Source: CBIFVZ01 sp966185765 (GTDB lineage Bacteria; Pseudomonadota; Gammaproteobacteria; Enterobacterales; Enterobacteriaceae). From it: 31,337 nt of DNA. Both the position numbers and the translations under genes were made by a program. Location of the stretch: NCBI GenBank assembly GCA_966185765.1, contig CBIFVZ010000047.1:1-31337 (forward strand). The letters run 5' to 3'. A model generated the notes under the pieces. The model was given only the letters and a program-made list of their open reading frames with translations, ran no database searches and had not been told where the DNA came from. This document shows, piece after piece, positions 1-7,347 of this stretch (its first letter is position 1; each line of letters starts with the position of its first letter).

Positions 1-1782
<1,782 letters not shown>

Positions 1783-1801
1783 AGCTCTTTTTCGCTCCTG
1801 A

Positions 1802-2950
1802 TTATTTCGCGGAAGTACGATATTGCTCGATAAGTTCAATAAAGTGGTCGAACAGCGGCGCGGCATCGTGCGGGCCAGGGCTTGCTTCAGGGTGTCCCTG
1901 GAAGCTAAATGCCGCTTTATCGGTACGATGAATGCCCTGCAAAGTGCCATCGAACAGCGAAGTGTGCGTCACACGCAAATTGGCCGGAAGCGTCGTTTCA
2001 TCAACCGCAAAACCGTGGTTCTGGGCGGTGATCATCACACTGTTGCGGTCGATATCTTTAACCGGATGGTTGCCGCCGTGGTGGCCGAATTTCATCTTCA
2101 CGGTTTTAGCGCCGCTTGCCAGCGCCAGTAGCTGGTGACCCAGGCAGATACCAAATACCGGGATATCCGTTTCAAGGAAGCGTTTAATGGCAGCGATAGC
2201 GTAATCGCACGGCTCCGGGTCGCCAGGGCCGTTGGACAGGAAGATGCCGTCCGGATTCATTTTCAGTACGTCTTCTGCCGGGGTCTGCGCAGGCACGACC
2301 GTCAGGCGGCAGCCCCTGTCTACCAGCATGCGCAGAATGTTGCGCTTCACACCATAGTCGTAAGCCACGACGTGGAACGGCAGTTCGTCAGACTGTTTCG
2401 CTTCCGGCAGTTCACCTGCCAGCGTCCAGCTGCCCTGAAGCCAGCTGTAGGATTCCCCGGTAGTGACTTCCTTCGCCAGATCCATACCTTTGAGGCCAGG
2501 AAAAGACGTCGCTTTTTCCTGCGCCAGTGCAGCATCAAGATTGTCGCCTGCAATAATGCAGCCGTTCTGCGCCCCTTTTTCACGCAGCAGGCGAGTGAGC
2601 TTACGGGTATCGATATCCGCAATCGCCACAATGTTGTGACGTTTGAGATACGTTGAAAGATCTTCCTGGCTGCGGTAGTTGCTGGCGATGATGGGCAGGT
2701 CGCGGATTATCAAACCCTGTGCGTGAACCTGCGCCGATTCTTCATCTGCCGGGTTAGTACCGACGTTACCAATATGGGGATAAGTGAGAGTGACAATCTG
2801 GCGGGAATAGGAAGGATCGGTGAGGATTTCTTGATAACCGGTCATTGAAGTATTGAAAACGACCTCTCCCACAGCCGATCCTGTTGCCCCAATGGCCCGA
2901 CCGTGGAATTGGGTTCCGTCTTCCAGAACCAACAGCGCTGACTTAATCAA
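1802..2950 (-). CDS. carA: Carbamoyl-phosphate synthase small (glutaminase) subunit
   Basis: Class I glutamine amidotransferase subunit that hydrolyses glutamine and passes ammonia to CarB. The protein is 382 residues, the same length as in E. coli. The nucleophile Cys269 is seen in VFGICLGHQ, and His353 and Glu355 in QGHPEASPGP complete the catalytic triad. The start is a TTG codon (2948-2950), supported by a strong GGAGG at 2956-2960 and by alignment of MIKSALLVLEDGTQFHGRAI with the E. coli N-terminus; E. coli carA also starts at TTG. It is the first gene of carAB. Upstream sites for ArgR, PurR and RutR (listed separately) indicate control by arginine, purines and pyrimidine/uracil status. 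Confidence 0.98.
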   Translation of the reverse strand: MIKSALLVLEDGTQFHGRAIGATGSAVGEVVFNTSMTGYQEILTDPSYSRQIVTLTYPHIGNVGTNPADEESAQVHAQGLIIRDLPIIASNYRSQEDLSTYLKRHNIVAIADIDTRKLTRLLREKGAQNGCIIAGDNLDAALAQEKATSFPGLKGMDLAKEVTTGESYSWLQGSWTLAGELPEAKQSDELPFHVVAYDYGVKRNILRMLVDRGCRLTVVPAQTPAEDVLKMNPDGIFLSNGPGDPEPCDYAIAAIKRFLETDIPVFGICLGHQLLALASGAKTVKMKFGHHGGNHPVKDIDRNSVMITAQNHGFAVDETTLPANLRVTHTSLFDGTLQGIHRTDKAAFSFQGHPEASPGPHDAAPLFDHFIELIEQYRTSAK

Positions 2951-2960
2951 AACGTCCTCC

Positions 2961-2978
2961 AGGGAATAAACAATCAGT
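2961..2978 (-). promoter_or_regulatory. ArgR operator half-site 2 (ARG box), carAB
   Basis: On the minus strand this reads ACTGATTGTTTATTCCCT, a good match to the 18-bp ARG box pattern WNTGAATWWWWATTCANW. It lies 3 bp from the second box at 2982-2999, the standard ArgR spacing. It is just upstream of the carA ribosome binding site, where E. coli has the arginine-repressed promoter P2. Confidence 0.8.
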
Positions 2979-2981
2979 TTA

Positions 2982-2999
2982 TTTGCATATTAATTCAAC
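2982..2999 (-). promoter_or_regulatory. ArgR operator half-site 1 (ARG box), carAB
   Basis: Minus-strand sequence GTTGAATTAATATGCAAA matches the ARG box consensus at nearly all conserved positions. It pairs with the box at 2961-2978 at a 3-bp spacing, so an ArgR hexamer would cover the downstream carA promoter. The segment closely resembles my recollection of the E. coli carAB P2 region. Confidence 0.85.
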
Positions 3000-3057
3000 C
3001 ATCACGGAAGAATCAATGCATAAACGCCCACCAGGTGAATTTTTGGCAAACGGCGGC

Positions 3058-3086
3058 ATTCTAGAGATAACGTGTGGAGAAGTCCA
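3058..3086 (-). promoter_or_regulatory. Candidate carAB upstream promoter (P1 type)
   Basis: On the minus strand a TGGACT -35 element (3081-3086) and a TAGAAT -10 element (3058-3063) are separated by 17 bp. The -10 is followed by GCCGCCGTTTGCC, as I recall for the pyrimidine-controlled P1 promoter of E. coli carAB. The start site is inferred. Confidence 0.7.
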
Positions 3087-3171
3087 GCCCAAAGGCGATT
3101 TTTTATGATGTTTTTGAGGCACTGAGGGGAATAACTTACACTGTGAGCCAAAAACAAGAGAAAACCAGGTA

Positions 3172-3187
3172 AGTAAAACGCTTTCGT
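3172..3187 (-). promoter_or_regulatory. Candidate PurR operator upstream of carAB
   Basis: Minus strand ACGAAAGCGTTTTACT fits the PurR pattern ANGCAANCGNTTNCNT except at two positions. It lies about 85 bp upstream of the P1 -35 element. E. coli carAB is known to have an upstream PurR site, so position and match agree, but the assignment rests on pattern only. Confidence 0.6.
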
Positions 3188-3229
3188 GGTCAGGAAAAAT
3201 AGAAAAACAGTCTATCACAACCATGAAAG

Positions 3230-3245
3230 TGGACCAAATGGTCAA
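3230..3245 (-). promoter_or_regulatory. RutR operator upstream of carAB
   Basis: Minus strand TTGACCATTTGGTCCA is a near-perfect palindrome and differs from the RutR consensus TTGACCANNTGGTCAA by one base. RutR, the uracil/thymine-sensing regulator, is known to act on carAB P1 in E. coli from an upstream site of this sequence. The remaining bases to the dapB terminator (3246-3331) are AT-rich and show nothing I can assign. Confidence 0.8.
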
Positions 3246-3331
3246 ATTAAGCAAAAGCCGGTTATCAAATTGTCAATAACCGTGATTTTTAACCACTTCG
3301 TGAAGAGAATATAAAAACCACCAAATTAAAA

Positions 3332-3364
3332 CAAAAAATAAAAAGGGCAACAATAAATTGCCCT
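3332..3364 (-). terminator. Rho-independent terminator of dapB
   Basis: On the minus strand AGGGCAA pairs with TTGCCCT (3344-3350 with 3358-3364) around a 7-nt loop. The stem is followed by a run of U interrupted by A (3332-3343). It lies about 50 bp after the dapB stop and ends dapB before the carA control region. Confidence 0.85.
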
Positions 3365-3415
3365 GACAATCAATATATTACGATTGTAATAACCACATCA
3401 CGATGGGTAATGAAA

Positions 3416-4237
3416 TTAGATATTGCGCAAATCCAGCACATCACGCATATCATAAAGACCTTTTTCCTTCGCTTTAAGCCAGATAGCTGAGCGAACAGCG
3501 CCATTTGCAAATGTCATACGACTGGATGCCTTGTGGGTAATCTCAATACGCTCGCCGATATCAGCAAACATCGCGGTATGCTCCCCAACAATGTCACCTG
3601 CGCGCACGGTTGCAAAACCGATAGTACCTGGCTCACGTTCACCCGTGTGGCCCTCACGCGCGTATACCGCACAGTCGCGTAAATCCTTATTCAGCGCGCC
3701 TGCAATCGCCTCCCCCATCGCCAGTGCCGTACCAGACGGCGCATCCACTTTATGGCGATGGTGCGCTTCTATAATTTCAATGTCCGTATAATCGCCCATC
3801 ACTTTGGCGGTTTTTTCCAGCAGGCGCAGCAGCACGTTCACGCCAACGCTAAAATTCGCGGCAAACACAATCGGGATGTCGGCAGCAGCCTCTTCAATGG
3901 CTTTTTTACCTGCGTCATCAAAACCGGTAGTGCCGATTATCATGCCTTTACCGTGCTGACGGCAAAATGCCAGGTGGTTCAGCGTGCCTTCCGGGCGAGT
4001 GAAGTCGATGAGAATATCGAAATCATTCACCACCTCATCGAGGTTACTGTGAACCGTTACGCCACAGCGGCCAGCACCTGCCAGCTCACCGGCATCGCTG
4101 CCAACCAGCGAGGAGCCATCGCGCTCCAGCGCGGCACCCGGCGTTACGCCATCCATTTGCAGAGCAGCCTGAATCAGCTGCCGTCCCATACGGCCACCCG
4201 CTCCCGCGATAGCGACGCGGACCTGTGCTTCATGCAT
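3416..4237 (-). CDS. dapB: 4-hydroxy-tetrahydrodipicolinate reductase
   Basis: NAD(P)H-dependent reductase of the diaminopimelate/lysine pathway, converting 4-hydroxy-tetrahydrodipicolinate to tetrahydrodipicolinate in the cytoplasm. The chosen ATG gives 273 residues beginning MHEAQVRVAI, the E. coli length and N-terminus. A GTG six codons upstream is also in frame but would add KKSIT, not found in the family as I know it. The nucleotide-binding loop is AGAGGRMGRQ (about residues 11-20). The catalytic segment EAHHRHKVDAPSGTA has the His159/Lys163 pair. It stands alone, with its own terminator downstream and a 211-bp gap upstream to rihC. Confidence 0.97.
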   Translation of the reverse strand: MHEAQVRVAIAGAGGRMGRQLIQAALQMDGVTPGAALERDGSSLVGSDAGELAGAGRCGVTVHSNLDEVVNDFDILIDFTRPEGTLNHLAFCRQHGKGMIIGTTGFDDAGKKAIEEAAADIPIVFAANFSVGVNVLLRLLEKTAKVMGDYTDIEIIEAHHRHKVDAPSGTALAMGEAIAGALNKDLRDCAVYAREGHTGEREPGTIGFATVRAGDIVGEHTAMFADIGERIEITHKASSRMTFANGAVRSAIWLKAKEKGLYDMRDVLDLRNI

Positions 4238-4267
4238 AGTTATACTCTTTTTCACGTGTTAAATTGT

Positions 4268-4308
4268 CGTTCGAACGTTTTCAGGGTAGCCAGCCCGCAC
4301 GCGGGCTG
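4268..4308. repeat. Palindrome and hairpin upstream of dapB
   Basis: A perfect 10-bp palindrome, CGTTCGAACG, lies at 4268-4277, 31 bp before the dapB start codon. An 8-bp inverted repeat, CAGCCCGC/GCGGGCTG with a 2-nt centre, lies at 4291-4308. No U-run follows either on the minus strand, so they are not standard terminators. They could form structure in the dapB leader or bind a regulator; I do not recognise either. Confidence 0.5.
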
Positions 4309-4448
4309 CCAGCCAAACCTGCACATAATTAGAATTTAATGATAATCCGTGGCGGATATCAGTAAAAAGCATGATGTCCCCAGCCTGCGCGTGGACATAC
4401 TGAGCACACGTCTGCTCGTGGCCCACAAAGTGCCCCGCTAAGCCTTCG

Positions 4449-5366
4449 CTATGGCGCAAGCGCCAGCACCTGCGAAGCCCAGTCCTGGAAACCCGCCACA
4501 TCAATCTCCAGCGCCACCTGCACATTCGGGGGTAATCCAAATTTGTGGTCAATATCCACCACCGTCGCGCCTGCGGTCCAGCGGCCCTGGGTTTCTGCCG
4601 CCACAAAACACGCACGCCAGCCAAACAGTGCCGGGCGCACCAGGGCGGCAATAGCACAAAGATCGTGCATACGTAGTCCCGTTGACATAGAGCCGCTGCG
4701 ATAGTGACTAAAAATCGCGTGCAACATTTTCCCGCTACGCCCAAGCGTTGGTAGTAACGCCAGGTACTCCGGCGTCAACACGGCATGGTTGGTGACGTCC
4801 AGCCCGCACATCTGGATTTCCAGGCCACTCGCAAACACCTGTGCGGCAGCCTCCGGGTCAACGCCCATATTGAACTCGGCATAAGGCGTAAAATTGCCGC
4901 GCCCGGCAGAGCCGCCCATCAGCACAAGGCGGCGAATGTTGTTTTTGCACTCAGGATACTGGCCCAGCAACTGCGCAATGTTCGTCAGTGGCCCAATCGC
5001 CACCAGCGTTACCGGCTCTGCACTGGCATTGAGGCACGCATACATCGCCTCAACCGCTGGCTTGTCCAGTACCGTGCGCTGGGTCTGCTCAAAGGAATAG
5101 TCCGCCATGCCAGACTCACCATGCACTGAGGCTGCATCACGCAGCGGGCGTACCAGCGGCGTGGCGGCACCACGGGCAACCGGCACCGATGCGTGCCAGA
5201 AATCCATCAGTTGCAACGCATTGCGGGTGGTTTTGTCGACGCTGACGTTACCCGCAACGGTTGTAATAAGCCGTAAATCCAGCTCTGGCGCATGTAGCGC
5301 AGCAGCAATGGCAACGGCATCATCAATACCGGGATCGGTATCGAGAATAATCGGGATCCGGGTCAT
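4449..5366 (-). CDS. rihC: Ribonucleoside hydrolase RihC
   Basis: Hydrolyses purine and pyrimidine ribonucleosides to base and ribose for salvage. The protein is 305 residues from an ATG with an ideal AAGGAG (5373-5378); E. coli RihC has 304. A longer frame starting 16 codons upstream would run through the preceding terminator hairpin and is rejected. The N-terminal metal-binding signature DTDPGIDDA (residues 9-17) identifies the inosine-uridine nucleoside hydrolase family. Further family segments are SVHGESG, with its active-site His, NMGVDPEAA and GLRMHDLCA. The best match is RihC rather than RihA or RihB, from the segments VTLVAIGPLTNIA and RRLVLMGGSAGRGNFTP and from the location next to ispH. 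It starts only 74 bp after ispH, just beyond that operon's terminator. Confidence 0.93.
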   Translation of the reverse strand: MTRIPIILDTDPGIDDAVAIAAALHAPELDLRLITTVAGNVSVDKTTRNALQLMDFWHASVPVARGAATPLVRPLRDAASVHGESGMADYSFEQTQRTVLDKPAVEAMYACLNASAEPVTLVAIGPLTNIAQLLGQYPECKNNIRRLVLMGGSAGRGNFTPYAEFNMGVDPEAAAQVFASGLEIQMCGLDVTNHAVLTPEYLALLPTLGRSGKMLHAIFSHYRSGSMSTGLRMHDLCAIAALVRPALFGWRACFVAAETQGRWTAGATVVDIDHKFGLPPNVQVALEIDVAGFQDWASQVLALAP

Positions 5367-5387
5367 GCGTATCTCCTTAAAAAGGAT

Positions 5388-5414
5388 AAAAAAATGCCAG
5401 GCAGTGCCTGGCAT
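5388..5414 (-). terminator. Terminator of the ribF-ileS-lspA-fkpB-ispH operon
   Basis: Minus strand ATGCCAGGCA and TGCCTGGCAT (5405-5414 with 5394-5403) form a near-continuous palindrome followed by a seven-U run (5388-5394). It lies 26 bp after the ispH stop. The rihC ribosome binding site begins about 9 nt beyond the U-run, leaving no room for a separate promoter in between. Confidence 0.9.
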
Positions 5415-5440
5415 CTTCTCATAATCATCACGACAAAAGG

Positions 5441-6391
5441 TTACTTCACTTCACGAACATCCAGTCGTAACGCTTTAGGGACCTCAAAAACGATGTTTTC
5501 TTCGCGCCCTGTCAGCTCCTGCAACGTTTCACCGCCGAGCGCTTTCAGGCGCGAGATAACGTTTTGCACCAGAATATCCGGCGCGGAGGCTCCGGCCGTT
5601 ACGCCGACGCAGTTCACACCAGTAAACCAGGACTCCTGAATATCGTCAGCATCGTCAATCAACCACGCGGTTTTGCCCATACGCTGGGCAAGCTCCGCCA
5701 GGCGATTGGAATTTGACGAATTCTTTGAGCCAACCACCAGCACCACATCCGCCTGCTCGGCCAGCGCCCGCACCGCTTCCTGGCGGTTGGTGGTGGCGTA
5801 GCAAATATCGTCTTTGCGCGGCCCGACAATATTCGGGAAGCGTTCACGCAGTGCATCAATGATGTCAGAGGTATCGTCAACGGAGAGCGTGGTCTGGGTC
5901 ATAAAGGAGAGTTTGTTCTCATCCTTAACACTGAGCTTCCAGACATCTTCCGGCGACTCCACCAGATACATGCCGCCTTTTGGGTTACTGTACTGGCCCA
6001 TCGTCCCTTCCACTTCCGGGTGTCCGGCGTGGCCGATAAGAATCGACTCTTCACCGCGGCGGCTGGCGCGCGCCACTTCCATATGCACTTTAGTTACCAG
6101 CGGACAGGTGGCATCAAAGATGGTCAGATCGCGGCTTTTCGCTTCGTTACGCACCGCCTGGGAAACACCGTGTGCGGAAAAGATCAGGATGGTGCCGTCC
6201 GGCACCTCGCTGATTTCTTCTATGAAAATAGCGCCACGCTCGCGCAGGCTATCCACCACGTAGCGGTTATGCACCACTTCATGGCGCACGTAGATAGGCG
6301 CACCGTAAATTTCCAGCGCGTTTTCCACGATGCTGATAGCCCTGTCGACCCCAGCGCAAAAGCCGCGAGGGTTAGCCAGCAGAATCTGCAT
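5441..6391 (-). CDS. ispH: 4-hydroxy-3-methylbut-2-enyl diphosphate reductase
   Basis: Last enzyme of the MEP isoprenoid pathway: an iron-sulfur protein reducing HMBPP to isopentenyl and dimethylallyl diphosphate. It has 316 residues, the same as E. coli IspH. The three cluster cysteines are visible: Cys12 in NPRGFCAGVDRA, one in FDATCPLVTKVH (about 96) and one in DDICYATTNRQ (about 197). The substrate-binding histidines are in YVRHEVVHN and GHAGHPEVEGTMGQ, the latter also containing the conserved Glu. The ATG follows the fkpB stop TAA with no gap, which supports translational coupling. It is the final gene of the operon before the terminator. Confidence 0.98.
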   Translation of the reverse strand: MQILLANPRGFCAGVDRAISIVENALEIYGAPIYVRHEVVHNRYVVDSLRERGAIFIEEISEVPDGTILIFSAHGVSQAVRNEAKSRDLTIFDATCPLVTKVHMEVARASRRGEESILIGHAGHPEVEGTMGQYSNPKGGMYLVESPEDVWKLSVKDENKLSFMTQTTLSVDDTSDIIDALRERFPNIVGPRKDDICYATTNRQEAVRALAEQADVVLVVGSKNSSNSNRLAELAQRMGKTAWLIDDADDIQESWFTGVNCVGVTAGASAPDILVQNVISRLKALGGETLQELTGREENIVFEVPKALRLDVREVK

Positions 6392-6841
6392 TTACGCCTC
6401 CAGTACCGGATCGATGTCCAGTACTTCAATATCAAAATGGATGGTTTGCCCGGCGAGCGGATGGTTAAAGTCAACGGTAATGGAATCACCGTTCACTTCA
6501 CATATCACGCCTGGCATTTCGCTGCCGTCCATTGCGGTAAAAAGCATAATCGCGCCTGGCTCTGGCTCACCGGCATCGATGAACTCGCGACGGGAGAAAT
6601 ACTGGATAAGATCCGGGCTGGTAATGCCAAAAGCATCTTCCGGCTGAAGCGTGAAGTTTGTTTTCGCACCGGCCTTAAGGCCCAGCAAATGCTGCTCCAG
6701 CCCTTCCGACAGGCTGCCGTCACCAAGACGGAACAGCGCAGGCTTACCGCCCGCGCGCGTTGACTCCGCCGTGGAGCCATCTTCAAGCTTGAGCGTAAAG
6801 TGCACCAGCACCGCGCTGTCGCTTTGTACTGAATCAGCCAT
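6392..6841 (-). CDS. fkpB: FKBP-type peptidyl-prolyl cis-trans isomerase FkpB
   Basis: SlyD-like peptidyl-prolyl isomerase with chaperone activity, cytoplasmic. The protein is 149 residues, the E. coli FkpB (SlpA) length. The FKBP fold begins at VLVHFTLKLEDGS. The insert-in-flap region, containing QPEDAFGITSPDLIQYFSRR, occupies roughly residues 66-125, followed by DFNHPLAGQTIHF, the family's typical final strand. It lacks the metal-binding His-rich tail of SlyD. Its ATG overlaps the lspA stop (TGATG) by one base, and its stop abuts the ispH start. The link to the lipoprotein signal peptidase is positional only. Confidence 0.95.
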   Translation of the reverse strand: MADSVQSDSAVLVHFTLKLEDGSTAESTRAGGKPALFRLGDGSLSEGLEQHLLGLKAGAKTNFTLQPEDAFGITSPDLIQYFSRREFIDAGEPEPGAIMLFTAMDGSEMPGVICEVNGDSITVDFNHPLAGQTIHFDIEVLDIDPVLEA

Positions 6842-7347
6842 CAGCTTTCCTTTTGCTTAGCCGATTTGCCGGAAGGGATAAAGCTTTCCAGCACAATCAG
6901 CGCGGCACCAATACAGATACCCATATCGGCAATGTTAAAGGTGGCGAAGTGCCAGTCGCCGACGTAGAAATCAATCATATCGACTACAAAACCGTGCACC
7001 ATCCTGTCAAACAAGTTGCCGAGCGCGCCGCCAATGATTAGCGCATAGGCAATATTGTTGAGCTTCTGACTGGCGCTTGACCGGTACATCAGCACCACCA
7101 GCACCACGGCAATCCCCACCGCAATACCGGCGAAGAACCAGCGCTGCCAGCCGCCTTTATCCGCAAGGAAGCTAAACGCCGCCCCTGGGTTATGCGCGTA
7201 GTGCAGGTTCAGAAACGGAATTAACGCCCGGGTCTCATACAGCTGGAAGTTATCCATAATCCACTGTTTAACACCCAGATCCACCACCAGAACCAGAAGC
7301 GCCAGCCACAGCCAGCGCAGTCCGGTAGAAAGTATCGGTTTACTCAT
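6841..7347 (-). CDS. lspA: Lipoprotein signal peptidase (signal peptidase II)
   Basis: Inner-membrane aspartyl protease that cleaves the signal peptide of prolipoproteins after lipid attachment. It has 168 residues (E. coli 164). Four membrane segments are visible: about 10-27, 68-86, 96-112 and 138-155. The catalytic aspartates lie in GFVVDMIDF (Asp123) and FNIADMGI (Asp141), with the conserved GGALGNLFDR before them and NPGAAFSF at about 53-60. The start overlaps the ileS stop by one base and its stop overlaps the fkpB start by one base, giving strong coupling across the operon. The C-terminal tail KSAKQKES is a few residues longer than in E. coli. Confidence 0.98.
   Translation of the reverse strand: MSKPILSTGLRWLWLALLVLVVDLGVKQWIMDNFQLYETRALIPFLNLHYAHNPGAAFSFLADKGGWQRWFFAGIAVGIAVVLVVLMYRSSASQKLNNIAYALIIGGALGNLFDRMVHGFVVDMIDFYVGDWHFATFNIADMGICIGAALIVLESFIPSGKSAKQKES

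Noticed and set aside
2979..3254. A 91-codon minus-strand frame upstream of carA
   Set aside because: It covers the ArgR, P1, PurR and RutR elements of the carAB control region and has no recognisable protein features.
4259..4744. A 161-codon minus-strand frame overlapping the end of rihC
   Set aside because: It is out of frame with rihC over most of its length and contains no known motif; the remainder is the dapB upstream region.
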